Of a stretch of DNA of 64,000 bases, positions 8,430 through 16,473 are shown one piece after another; position 1 is the stretch's first letter; the number at the start of each line of letters is the position of its first letter. Below the pieces are notes generated by a model. That model saw only the letters and a program-made list of their open reading frames with translations, did not search any database and was not told where the DNA came from. The position numbers and the translations under genes are program-made. The DNA lies in assembly GCF_019458805.1 (NCBI RefSeq), contig NZ_JAIBOA010000013.1, positions 1 to 64,000 of the forward strand, written 5' to 3'. The DNA comes from Actinomadura parmotrematis (lineage in GTDB: Bacteria > Actinomycetota > Actinomycetes > Streptosporangiales > Streptosporangiaceae).

Positions 8430-10352
8430 ATGCAGGAGCTGCGCCTCGTCGCGGTCAGCGAGGACGGTACGTACCTCGTCCTGGCCACCGCGGGCAGGGG
8501 CACCCGGTTCACCCTGCCCGTCGACGACCGCCTGCGCGCGGCGGTCCGTGGGCACTTCTCCCGCCTCGGCCAGTTCGAGATCGAAGTGGAGAGCCCCTTG
8601 CGCCCCAAGGAGATCCAGGCCCGGATCCGGTCCGGTGAGACCGCGGAGGAGATCGCCGAGTCGGCCGGCATCCCGGTCGAACGCGTCCGCTGGTTCGAGG
8701 GGCCCGTCCTCCAGGAGCGCGAGTACATGGCGCAGCAGGCCCAGCGCGTCGCCGTCCGCCGCCCCGGCGAGTCCGCCCCCGGCCCGCCGCTCGGCGAGAC
8801 CGTCGAGGAGCGCCTCGGCCGCGGCGGCGTCGACCTCGAAGAGGCCGAGTGGGACGCCTGGAAGTGCGAGGACCGCACCTGGCGCGTCCGGCTGTCGTTC
8901 TTCGAGGGCGGCCGCCCGCACGCCGCCGAGTGGACCTTCGACCCGCGCCGCCGCAACGTCGCGCCCCTGGACGAGGTCGCCGCCCGGCTGACCGCCGTCG
9001 AGTGGGACGACGAGACGCTCTCCGACACCGTCACCCCGCTCGTGCCGCGCCGCCCGGCGATGAAGGTCGTCCCCGACGTGCGCGAGCGGCCCGCGCCGCC
9101 GGCCGCCCCGGTCGCGCCGGTGGCGCCCGCGCGCGGGCTGCCGCCCGCCGAGGGCGACGCCCGCGAGTACATCGTCGAGCGCGGCCGGATGGTCGACGCG
9201 CGCCCGGCGTTCCCGTCGCGCGAGCTCCCCGCCGAGCCGCCCTCGCGCGAGCTGCCGACGGCCTCGGCGCCCCGCCGCATCGAGCGCCCCGCGCCCGCCG
9301 CCCCGCCGGCCCAGCCCGCCGAGCGCCCCGCCCCGCCCGCGCCGCCGGTCCAGGCCGAGCGCCCCGCGCCGCCGACCCAGCCCGAGCGCCCCGTCCAGGC
9401 CGAGCGCCCGGCCCAGCCCGCCGCCGAGCGCCCCGTGCCGCCGGTCCAGGCCGAGCGCCCCGTCCAGCCCGCCGAGCGCCCCGCCCCGCCCGCGGTCGAG
9501 AAGCCTGCCGCCGAGGCGGAGCAGACCCCGGTCGAGCAGGCTCCGGCCGCCGAGAAGACCCCGGCCGCGACGCCCGCCCCGACCGAGGCCGCGCCCGAGC
9601 AGGCGGCACCGGTGCAGGCCGCGGCCGAAGAGACCGAGCCCGAAGAGGCCGCGCTCGACGAGACGGTCGCCGAGGAGCCCGCCGCCGCGCCCGCCGCGGA
9701 AGAGGCGCCCGCTCCGGCCGTCACGCCGGAGCCCGCCCCGGAGCCCGCGCCGGTGACCGTGCCGGTCGCCGAGGCGCCCGTGGAGCCGGTGGAGCCCGAG
9801 CCCGCCATCGAGGCCGCCGCCCAGGCGCCCCCGGAGCCGGTCGAGGAGCCCGTCGCGGACTCCGGGTCCGACAACGCCGCCGAAGCGCCGGAGGAGGCCG
9901 CTGAGGCCGCTCCGGCCGTCACCGAGGCACCCGCCCCCGAGCCCGCGGTCGCGTCCGCGGTCGAGCCCGTGGTCGAGGAGGAGCCGGAGCCGGTCGCGGA
10001 GGCCGAGCCCGAGCCCGCCCCCGAGCCCGCCCCGGAGCCCGAGCCGGTCGCGGAACCGGTCGCGGAGGAGCCGCAGCCCGCTCCGGCGCCCGCGCCCGCG
10101 CCGCCGCAGGCCCCGGCCGCCCACGGGGCGACCCGCCCGCCCACGGCGGGCGCCGCCAAGCGGAAGCCCGCGGCCCGCCCGTCGATGCCGAGCCCCGGCC
10201 TCGACAAGCCCGCCGCCGCGGCCGCCGCCGCGGAGACCGCCCCGGCCGCCGCGCAGCGCCCGGCCCGCAACAACCGGCGCAAGGCCAAGGGCAAGCGCGC
10301 CTCCGTCCCCTCCTGGGACGAGATCATGTTCGGCGCCCGCCGCCCCGAGTAA
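8430..10352 (+). CDS. sepH: septation protein SepH
   Basis: The 640-residue protein matches the actinobacterial SepH family, an FtsZ-binding protein that promotes Z-ring assembly. The conserved N-terminal domain opens MQELRLVAVSEDGTYLVL and includes a helix-turn-helix-like segment (IQARIRSGETAEEIAESAGI, about residues 56-75), followed by WDAWKCEDRTWRVRLSF. From about residue 215 to 615 the protein is low-complexity, first Pro/Ala/Arg-rich with many ERPAPP/AERPVQP-type units, then Glu/Pro/Ala-rich. The extreme C-terminus is basic and conserved (RRKAKGKRASVPSWDEIMFG). It is longer than many homologues because of the linker. The ATG follows GGAAGG. Confidence 0.95.
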   Translation: MQELRLVAVSEDGTYLVLATAGRGTRFTLPVDDRLRAAVRGHFSRLGQFEIEVESPLRPKEIQARIRSGETAEEIAESAGIPVERVRWFEGPVLQEREYMAQQAQRVAVRRPGESAPGPPLGETVEERLGRGGVDLEEAEWDAWKCEDRTWRVRLSFFEGGRPHAAEWTFDPRRRNVAPLDEVAARLTAVEWDDETLSDTVTPLVPRRPAMKVVPDVRERPAPPAAPVAPVAPARGLPPAEGDAREYIVERGRMVDARPAFPSRELPAEPPSRELPTASAPRRIERPAPAAPPAQPAERPAPPAPPVQAERPAPPTQPERPVQAERPAQPAAERPVPPVQAERPVQPAERPAPPAVEKPAAEAEQTPVEQAPAAEKTPAATPAPTEAAPEQAAPVQAAAEETEPEEAALDETVAEEPAAAPAAEEAPAPAVTPEPAPEPAPVTVPVAEAPVEPVEPEPAIEAAAQAPPEPVEEPVADSGSDNAAEAPEEAAEAAPAVTEAPAPEPAVASAVEPVVEEEPEPVAEAEPEPAPEPAPEPEPVAEPVAEEPQPAPAPAPAPPQAPAAHGATRPPTAGAAKRKPAARPSMPSPGLDKPAAAAAAAETAPAAAQRPARNNRRKAKGKRASVPSWDEIMFGARRPE

Positions 10353-10366
10353 CACCCGCAGCACAC

Positions 10367-10409
10367 CGAAGGGCCCCGCCCGCTCCCCAGGAGCGACCGG
10401 GGCCCTTCG
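10367..10409. terminator. sepH terminator hairpin
   Basis: CGAAGGGCCCCG and CGGGGCCCTTCG form a perfect 12-bp stem 15 nt after the sepH stop codon. Confidence 0.85.
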
Positions 10410-10468
10410 CCGTCCAGCCCCTTCCCCCCGCAACCCCGCCAGCACCCGACCCCCCGCCCGCCCACCCC

Positions 10469-10570
10469 GACCACCTGGTCACCCTTCGTCGACTTGCGGC
10501 GTGTTGGGCATTTTCGATCTTTAAAACGCCCAACACGCCGCATCTCAACTTTCCATGACCACCCGGTCGC
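10469..10570. repeat. hairpin repeat unit 1 of 3
   Basis: The core TGCGGCGTGTTGGGC (10495-10509) pairs perfectly with 10528-10542 around an 18-nt loop. Flanks GACCACCTGGTCAC on the left and GACCACCCGGTCGC on the right are related to the flanks of units 2 and 3. No coding frame is supported across it. Confidence 0.85.
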
Positions 10571-10590
10571 CGCACGGCCCCACACCCCCG

Positions 10591-10690
10591 ACCACCCGGT
10601 CACCATCCGTTGACTTGCGGCGTGTTGCGCACCTGGAACGTTCCAGACAGGCAACACGCCGCAAGTCAACTTCTCGCGACCGGGTGGTCA
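10591..10690. repeat. hairpin repeat unit 2 of 3
   Basis: The arms 10609-10628 (GTTGACTTGCGGCGTGTTGC) and 10651-10670 are a perfect 20-bp inverted repeat. The loop itself contains the perfect palindrome CTGGAACGTTCCAG at 10633-10646, so the unit can fold as a hairpin topped by a second stem. Flanks GACCACCCGGTCAC and GACCGGGTGGTCAC are inverted copies of one another. Confidence 0.9.
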
Positions 10691-10778
10691 CCGTCCGTTG
10701 AGATGCGGCGTGTTGGGCATTTTGAAGATCGAAAGTGGCCAACACGCCGCATCTCAACGGTGCGTGACCGGGTGGTCA
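10678..10778. repeat. hairpin repeat unit 3 of 3
   Basis: The arms 10695-10716 and 10739-10760 are a perfect 22-bp inverted repeat whose core is again TGCGGCGTGTTGG. GACCGGGTGGTCA occurs on both sides (10678-10690 and 10766-10778). The right flank runs exactly to the stop codon of the PH-domain gene, so the element may also act as its terminator. Confidence 0.9.
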
Positions 10779-12284
10779 GGCGGCCTTGCGGGGCGGGGAC
10801 GGGGGGTGGTCCAGGAAGGGTTCGAGCCAGGCGGGGGTGATGCCGGTGGCCAGGGCCACCGCGTCGTCCTCGGCCAGGTCGAGGATGGGGTAGCCGCCGT
10901 CGCCCGCGCCGACCGCCGCGATCAGCGTGGCGAGGCCGAGGCGGCGCTGGAAGAGGGTCTGGCGGAGGCGCCAGCCCACGATGGCGCGGTTGTCGACGAC
11001 CACCTGGCGGCGGCGCAGCGACCCCGACCGCGAGGTGAGGCGGAGGGCGTCGCGGGCGTGGCCGAGCTGCCGGTAGCGGTCCAGGCCGATCGGCACGGCG
11101 CAGCAGGCCAGCACCGCGCAGCCCGCCGCCACCAGCGGCTGCCCGGCGGCGAGCGACAGCGCGCCGAGCGCGGCGGGCGGCGCCGTCGCGCGCGCCACGC
11201 GCCGGCCGCGCGCGGCGCGCGGGTGCGGGAGGAGCGGCGCGGGCACCGGGCCGAGGACGCGCGCCGTCAGGTCCTGCGCCGTCCCCCAGGGCGCGGCGGG
11301 CAGCAGCCGCCCCCGGTGGGCGGCGTCGCCGAGGCCCGTCACCAGCGCGTTCACCCGGACGACGCGGGCGAGGCGCTCGAACGGGTTGTCGGCGAACTCC
11401 ACGCCGCGGATGCGGCGCCGCTCCAGCGACACGCTGCGCCGGGTCACCAGGCCCCGCTCGGCGATCACCGACCCGTCCCGGGCGTAGACGGTGAAGTCCC
11501 AGTTGAACAGGGTGAACACGATCACCGACATGACCGGCATGAGCAGCAGCACGGCGGCGGCCGTGGCGAGGACGGCGGCCGCCGGCAGCCCGATCACGTC
11601 GTGGCCGAGGCGGGTCAGCCGGTCCTCGGTGACGAGCCCGAGGTCGTCGCCGAGGTTGTACAGGGCGCTGAGGAGGCTGCCCGCGAGCGCGAACGGCGTG
11701 AGCAGGTAGGCGCCGGAGAGCGGCGCGTACACGTACCAGCGGCGCCGCATCCGGGCGAGCGTGCGGCGCGGCGGGCGGAGCGCGGTGGCGCCCGGCGGCC
11801 CCGCCGCGGCCGCGTCCCGGCTGAGCAGGACGCGGCGCAGCCGGGCCGCCTCCTGCCGGGACACCGCGTTCAGCGTGCCCTCGCCGCCGTCGGCGCCGGC
11901 GTCGATCTGCACGACGGCGAGGCCGAGCAGCCGGTGCCCGAGGGACGCGCTCACGTCCACGCCGCGGATCCGCTCGCGCGGGATGGTCTTGACCGACCGG
12001 CCGACGAGCGCCCGGCGCAGCTCGATCCGGTCGTCGTGCAGGGTGTAGGTGAACGTCGCCCAGGTCGCGGCGTGGAACGCCAGGCCGAAGACCAGGCCGG
12101 CGAGGGTGAAGTAGAAGGCGGTGGACAGGCCGCCGACGAGCAGCCCGGTCGCGCCCGCGCCGACCAGCGCGACCATCTCGCGGACCGCGCCGACGACGAA
12201 CGTCAGCGGGTGCAGGCGCTGCGGGCGCGGGACGGCGGCCGGCCGCGGCGGCGGCGCCGGCGGGACGTCCTCGCGCGCGATCAC
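10776..12284 (-). CDS. PH-domain membrane protein, YdbT-like
   Basis: A 502-residue membrane protein of the bacterial PH (bPH2, formerly DUF304) family. Two PH-like units are visible, around residues 65-135 (TFTYTLHDDRIELRRALVGR...IPRERIRGVDV) and 240-300 (DFTVYARDGSVIAERGLV...RRIRGVEFADNPFERL), with a third near the C-terminus. Several hydrophobic helices separate them (VGAVREMVALVGAGATGLLV; PAAAVLATAAAVLLLMPVMS). The GTG at 12284 overlaps the stop of the upstream partner in GTGA. The pair resembles B. subtilis ydbS-ydbT, which affects resistance to a class II bacteriocin; function here is otherwise unknown. Confidence 0.88.
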   Translation of the reverse strand: MIAREDVPPAPPPRPAAVPRPQRLHPLTFVVGAVREMVALVGAGATGLLVGGLSTAFYFTLAGLVFGLAFHAATWATFTYTLHDDRIELRRALVGRSVKTIPRERIRGVDVSASLGHRLLGLAVVQIDAGADGGEGTLNAVSRQEAARLRRVLLSRDAAAAGPPGATALRPPRRTLARMRRRWYVYAPLSGAYLLTPFALAGSLLSALYNLGDDLGLVTEDRLTRLGHDVIGLPAAAVLATAAAVLLLMPVMSVIVFTLFNWDFTVYARDGSVIAERGLVTRRSVSLERRRIRGVEFADNPFERLARVVRVNALVTGLGDAAHRGRLLPAAPWGTAQDLTARVLGPVPAPLLPHPRAARGRRVARATAPPAALGALSLAAGQPLVAAGCAVLACCAVPIGLDRYRQLGHARDALRLTSRSGSLRRRQVVVDNRAIVGWRLRQTLFQRRLGLATLIAAVGAGDGGYPILDLAEDDAVALATGITPAWLEPFLDHPPSPPRKAA

Positions 12285-12844
12285 GTGGCGTCGTCGCGGA
12301 GGTCGTGGGCGCGGTGCGCGAGGTCCTCGGCGAGGCGGGTGGCGACGCGCGCGGGCAGCCCCGACACCTCCGACGAGCCGGCGTGCGAGGCGGTGTTGAC
12401 CTCGATCGTGGCGAGGCCGAGGAGCCGCTCGATCCAGCCCTGCTTGGTGTCCACCGTCTGGATCCGGCCGACCGGGACGAGCAGCCACTCGCGGCTGAAC
12501 CAGCCCGTCCGGGTGTAGACGACGTCGGCCTCGACCTCCCAGCGGTGCACCCGGTAGCGCCAGACGGGCGCGACGGCCACGGTGAGGACGCCGGCGGCGC
12601 CGACGAGGGCGGGCAGCAGCCACAGGTGGCGGTCGAGCCATTCCGGCAGCCCGTGCCAGTGAGCCTCTTCTATCCAGACCGCCACTCCCCAGGCGAGCCC
12701 GAACGCCAGGCCCCACAGCAGCAGGTACTCGATGGCCCAGTGCGCGACGGCCCGCGGCGAGACGCGGTGCGCGGGCGGCCGCAACCGCGGCGGGTGCGGG
12801 CCCCCGCCGCCCGGCCCCTCGGGGTCGCGCCGCACCGCTGTCAC
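12281..12844 (-). CDS. PH-domain membrane protein, YdbS-like
   Basis: A 187-residue protein with a proline-rich N-terminus, two transmembrane helices (WAIEYLLLWGLAFGLAWGVAVW and LWLLPALVGAAGVLTVAVAPVW) and one bPH2 domain with the typical strand RWEVEADVVYTRTGWF and the loop LLVPVGRIQTVDTKQGWIERLLGLATIEVNTA. It is the first gene of a two-gene operon with the longer YdbT-like protein; stop and start overlap by four bases. The start is a GTG at 12842-12844. Confidence 0.88.
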   Translation of the reverse strand: MTAVRRDPEGPGGGGPHPPRLRPPAHRVSPRAVAHWAIEYLLLWGLAFGLAWGVAVWIEEAHWHGLPEWLDRHLWLLPALVGAAGVLTVAVAPVWRYRVHRWEVEADVVYTRTGWFSREWLLVPVGRIQTVDTKQGWIERLLGLATIEVNTASHAGSSEVSGLPARVATRLAEDLAHRAHDLRDDAT

Positions 12845-13090
12845 GAACGGAAGTCTAGGGCGCGGGGGGCCCGCGCCGCCGGAACGGCACCCGGACGACC
12901 GGCCCGATGATCATCAGTGACCCGCGTCACGTGTTCTGTCACACCCCCGTGCGAGGCTGTCAGGTGATGCCAGCGCCGTGTCAGCAGTCTGCCAGCGGCA
13001 CCACGAAAACTGTTCGTATCGAGCCGCCGGGCCCTGGCAAGGTTGACCGGCCCAGCACACCGTCGGGCGGCGCACAACGGAGGAGTCCAC

Positions 13091-14083
13091 ATGTCACACG
13101 CCATCCGGGCCGAGGGCCTGGTGAAGCGTTTCGGCGACACCCAGGCGCTGGCCGGCGTCTCCCTGACGGTCGAGACCGGCACCGTCCTCGGCGTCCTCGG
13201 CCCCAACGGGGCGGGCAAGACCACGATGACCCGCATCCTCGCCACCCTCGTCGCGCCCACCGAGGGCCGCGCCGAGGTCGGCGGGCACGACGTGGTCGCC
13301 GAGGCGCACCAGGTCCGCCAGCTGATCGGCCTCACCGGCCAGTACGCCGGCGTCGACGAGATGCTGACCGGCACCGAGAACATCGTCCTCATCGGCCGGC
13401 TGCTCGGCCTGCCGCGCGCGGCGGCCAAGCGGCGCGCCGCCGAGCTGCTGGAGCGCTTCCAGCTGACCGAAGCGGCCGAGCGCGCCGCCAAGACCTACTC
13501 CGGCGGCATGCGCCGCCGCCTCGACCTCGCCGCCAGCCTGGTCGGCCGGCCGCAGATCCTGTTCCTGGACGAGCCGACCACCGGCCTGGACCCGCGCAGC
13601 CGCAACGACCTCTGGGACATCGTGCAGGGCCTCACCGCCGACGGCGTCACGGTGCTGCTCACCACCCAGTACCTGGAGGAGGCCGACCGGCTCGCCGACG
13701 ACATCGTCGTCATCGACCGCGGCCAGGTCATCGCGCAGGGCACCTCCGACATGCTGAAAGCGCAGGTCGGCGGCCAGGTGCTGGAGGTGCGGCCGGTGCA
13801 CGGGACCGACGGCGACGCCGCCGCCCGCATCATCGGCGATCTCACCGGCGCCGCCCCCGAACTGCACGACGGCCTGGTCAGCGCGCCGGTCACCGACCCC
13901 GCGCTGCTGCCCGCCGTCGTGCGCCGCCTCGACGAGGCCGGCGTCGCCGTCGGCGAGCTCACCCTCCGCAAGTCCAGCCTGGACGAGGTCTTCTTCGCCC
14001 TCACCGGGCACCACACCGACGACATCGACGCCGAGGCCGGAGCGCTGGCCGACGCCGCCAACAGGCAGGAGACCAAGGCTTGA
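13091..14083 (+). CDS. ABC transporter ATP-binding protein, DrrA/daunorubicin-resistance family
   Basis: A 330-residue nucleotide-binding subunit. Walker A GPNGAGKTTM, Q-loop LTGQYAGVDEMLTG, signature YSGGMRRRLDLA, Walker B ILFLDEPTTGLDPRSR and the switch His region LLTTQYLEEADRLADDI are intact. The C-terminal regulatory region (LRKSSLDEVFFALTG) is typical of the DrrA family. With the DrrB-like permease at 15463 it would form an exporter of hydrophobic compounds. The ATG follows GGAGGAGTCCAC. The two subunit genes are now separated by a transposon, and the TGA at 14081-14083 lies at the element border, so the last residues may not be ancestral. Confidence 0.95.
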   Translation: MSHAIRAEGLVKRFGDTQALAGVSLTVETGTVLGVLGPNGAGKTTMTRILATLVAPTEGRAEVGGHDVVAEAHQVRQLIGLTGQYAGVDEMLTGTENIVLIGRLLGLPRAAAKRRAAELLERFQLTEAAERAAKTYSGGMRRRLDLAASLVGRPQILFLDEPTTGLDPRSRNDLWDIVQGLTADGVTVLLTTQYLEEADRLADDIVVIDRGQVIAQGTSDMLKAQVGGQVLEVRPVHGTDGDAAARIIGDLTGAAPELHDGLVSAPVTDPALLPAVVRRLDEAGVAVGELTLRKSSLDEVFFALTGHHTDDIDAEAGALADAANRQETKA

Positions 14084-14250
14084 CTTCCTCCCCCGCCTAA
14101 AGGCGGGGGATTCCAGCGGTCGCCCGCTGAGCTTCCTGTTTCACCGACGACCGCCCCGTCCGGGAGGACTCCCGTTGAGGTCTTACACCGTCTCCACAGG
14201 CGGACGCCGCCAGCCCGGCGGCCAGGATGTTACGCGCCGCGTTCACGTCG
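14084..14250 (-). ncRNA. predicted TnpB guide RNA (omega/reRNA) region
   Basis: In TnpB systems the guide RNA scaffold overlaps the 3' part of tnpB and ends at the right end of the element, with the guide read from flanking DNA. Here that places the scaffold on the minus strand over about 14250-14084, including the strong hairpin at 14090-14109. The guide would then be the last bases of the ATPase gene, read antisense. This is placed by analogy; the 5' boundary is a guess. Confidence 0.45.
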
Positions 14251-15302
14251 CGGTCATGCACCGCGCCGCAGTCACACGTCCACTCCCGGACGTTCAGCGG
14301 CATCTTCGCCGCGACCCTTCCGCAGGCCCCGCACAGCTTCGAGCCGGGGAAGAAGCGGTCGATCACGACGAGTTCGCGCCCGTACCAGGCGCACTTGTAC
14401 TCCAGCATGGAGCGCAGCTCCGTCCACGACGCGTCACTGATGGCGCGTGCGAGCTTGCCGTTCTTCAGCAGGTTGCGGACGGTGAGGTCCTCGATCACGA
14501 CCGTTTGGTTCTCACGGACGAGCCGAGTGGCCAGCTTGTGCAGGAAGTCCCGGCGCCGGTCGGCGATCCGCGCATGAACCTTGGCGACGCGACGCCGGGC
14601 CTTCTCACGGTTCGCCGAACCCTTCGCCTTGCGCGACAGTGCCCGCTGCGCGCGGGTCAAGCGGGCGCGGTCAAGGCGCTCGTGCTTGGGATTAGCGATC
14701 TTTTCCCCGGTGGACAGGGTCACCAGGCTGGTGATGCCCGCATCGATACCGACCGAGTTCGCGGTACCCGGGGCCGGGGCGATGCGGTCGTCGCACAGCA
14801 TCGAGACGAACCAGCGCCCGGCACTGTCGCGGGACACCGTCACCGTGGTCGGCTCCGCGCCCTCTGGGAGGGGGCGAGACCAGCGGATGCTCAGGGGCCC
14901 CGCCATCTTGGCCAACGTCAGTTCCCCGTCGCGCCATTTGAAGGCGGAGCGGGTGTACTCGGCCGACGCGCGGGACTTCTTCCGGCTCTTGTACCGGGGG
15001 TACTTGGCGCGCTTGGCGAAGAAGTTCCCGAACGCCGTCTGGAGGTGCCGCAGTGCCTGCTGGAGCGGCACGCAGGACACCTCGGTGAGGAAGGCCAGTT
15101 CCTCGGTCTTCTTCCACTCCGTCAACGCGGCCGACGACTCCACGTAGGAGACACGGCGCTGCTCGCCGTACCAAGCCCGAGTGCGCTCCTCCAGCGCTTT
15201 GTTATAGACCAGACGGACGCAGCCGAACGTGCGCGACAGTTGGGCCGCCTGCTCGTCCGTGGGGTAAAAGCGGTACTTGAACGCCCGCTTGACCTGCCGC
15301 AT
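14097..15302 (-). CDS. tnpB: TnpB, RNA-guided nuclease of IS200/IS605 element
   Basis: A 401-residue TnpB/OrfB. The helix-turn-helix start MRQVKRAFKYRFYPTDEQ is typical. The RuvC-like triad is present: Asp187 in VGIDAGI, Glu271 in VVIEDL and Asp352 in HDRDVNAARNI. The zinc ribbon has Cys324/327 (CGAC) and Cys343/345 (CDC). Full length and intact motifs suggest an active nuclease. TnpB proteins are guided by an RNA made from the 3' end of the gene and the right end of the element, cutting sites next to a short target-adjacent motif. Start: ATG 15302; a GTG directly upstream at 15305 is possible. Confidence 0.95.
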   Translation of the reverse strand: MRQVKRAFKYRFYPTDEQAAQLSRTFGCVRLVYNKALEERTRAWYGEQRRVSYVESSAALTEWKKTEELAFLTEVSCVPLQQALRHLQTAFGNFFAKRAKYPRYKSRKKSRASAEYTRSAFKWRDGELTLAKMAGPLSIRWSRPLPEGAEPTTVTVSRDSAGRWFVSMLCDDRIAPAPGTANSVGIDAGITSLVTLSTGEKIANPKHERLDRARLTRAQRALSRKAKGSANREKARRRVAKVHARIADRRRDFLHKLATRLVRENQTVVIEDLTVRNLLKNGKLARAISDASWTELRSMLEYKCAWYGRELVVIDRFFPGSKLCGACGRVAAKMPLNVREWTCDCGAVHDRDVNAARNILAAGLAASACGDGVRPQRESSRTGRSSVKQEAQRATAGIPRL

Positions 15303-15462
15303 CACGCGTCACACCGTATCGGGTTCCGTCTGAGCAACGGCTGTCGACCAGTGGCATCAGGCGCCGAATCGCCTTGACGGCGATTCGCCTTTCCCTGCCC
15401 CGCTACGCGGGAGCTTCGGCTCTTCCCGGCCTGAAGGCCGGGGTATCCACGAAGGAGACCCA

Positions 15463-16299
15463 ATGACGACCGCCGCACTCGCACCGCAGACGGTGACGCG
15501 CAAGGTGTCGCCGGCCACCGCACTCCGCAACGTCGCGACGCTGACGTGGCGCAACCTCGTCCAGATCAAGCACAACCCGATGGAGCTGCTCGACCTGTCG
15601 ATCCAGCCGATCATGTTCGTGCTGCTGTTCGCGTTCGTGTTCGGCCCGGCGATGGCCGGCAGCGTCTCGGCCTACCTGCCGATCCTCATCCCCGGCATCA
15701 TCGTGCAGAACGCCCTGTTCGCCTCGATGAGCACCGGCGTCGGGCTGAACACCGACATCGGCAAGGGCGTCTTCGACCGGTTCCGCAGCCTGCCGATCGC
15801 GCGCTCCGCGCCGCTCATGGGGCGCATCGTCGCCGACACGGTCAAGCAGGCGTGGTCGATGGCGATCGTGCTGGTGCTCGGCTTCGCCATCGGGTTCCGG
15901 ATCGAGACCTCCTGGCTGGCGCTCGTCCCGGCGTTCCTGCTGCTCCTGCTGTTCAGCCTGCTGTTCTCGTGGGTGTCGGTGTTCATCGGGGTGATGGTCA
16001 GCGAGCCGGAGAAGGTGCAGATCTTCGGGTTCACGATCATCTTCCCGATCAGCTTCCTCAGCAACGCGTTCATCCCGCTGTCGGACCGCTACCCGGACTG
16101 GCTGCGCACGATCATGGAGCACAACCCGGTGTCCCAGCTCGGCGACGCCCTGCGCGGCCTGCTGATCGGCCACGACGCGGTGAACCCCGCCATCGACCAG
16201 CCGGTCGCCGGCCCCGCCGCGCAGGCGCTGCTGTGGGGCGCGGTCTTCGCGGCGATCTTCCTGCCGCTCTCGCTGCGCGCCATCAAGAACCGGGTCTGA
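15463..16299 (+). CDS. ABC-2 type permease, DrrB family
   Basis: A 278-residue membrane subunit of an ABC-2 exporter. It has a cytoplasmic N-terminus, the amphipathic LTWRNLVQIKHNPMELLDLS, and six hydrophobic segments including PIMFVLLFAFVFGPAMAG, LVPAFLLLLLFSLLFSWVSV and LLWGAVFAAIFLPLSLRAIKN. FLSNAFIPLSDRYPDWLR and MEHNPVSQLGDALRGL are the conserved DrrB-type signatures. The ribosome binding site GAAGGAG lies 7 nt before the ATG and outside the transposon, so translation signals are preserved although the gene is separated by 1.38 kb from its ATPase partner. Confidence 0.94.
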   Translation: MTTAALAPQTVTRKVSPATALRNVATLTWRNLVQIKHNPMELLDLSIQPIMFVLLFAFVFGPAMAGSVSAYLPILIPGIIVQNALFASMSTGVGLNTDIGKGVFDRFRSLPIARSAPLMGRIVADTVKQAWSMAIVLVLGFAIGFRIETSWLALVPAFLLLLLFSLLFSWVSVFIGVMVSEPEKVQIFGFTIIFPISFLSNAFIPLSDRYPDWLRTIMEHNPVSQLGDALRGLLIGHDAVNPAIDQPVAGPAAQALLWGAVFAAIFLPLSLRAIKNRV

Positions 16300-16324
16300 C
16301 CGCCCTCCCGCGCCGCCGCCCTCC

Positions 16325-16373
16325 GTGCCGCCGGCCGGGACGCCCTGCCGCGGGGCGCCCCGGCCGGCGGCAC
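16325..16373. terminator. terminator hairpin after the ABC exporter
   Basis: A 20-bp stem with one mismatch (16325-16344 against 16354-16373, beginning GTGCCGCCGGCCGGG) follows the permease stop by 25 nt. Confidence 0.8.
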
Positions 16374-16473
16374 GGGGCGCCCGACCGGGACGTCAGCGCA
16401 GAACGTCCGGCCGGGACGTCAGCGCAGGGCTCCGTGCCGGGCCGCCGGTCCGAGGTGCCGGCCGGGGAGGGCG

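Larger units (their letters stand above)
14080..15456 (-). mobile_element. IS200/IS605-family (IS1341-type) element, tnpB only
   Basis: The element lies between the two ABC transporter genes and carries tnpB but no Y1 tnpA, so it is non-autonomous. As usual for this group it has subterminal hairpins rather than terminal inverted repeats: CCCCCGCC-TAAA-GGCGGGGG at 14090-14109, overlapping the tnpB stop codon, and CCCGGCC-TGAA-GGCCGGG at 15425-15442. Between tnpB and the left end there is another near-perfect stem around 15363-15390. Boundaries are estimates; the right end probably includes TTGAC at 14080-14084. Confidence 0.85.

Noticed and set aside
10469-10778. CRISPR array
   Set aside because: The repeats are long inverted repeats of varying sequence without uniform spacers, and no cas gene is near.
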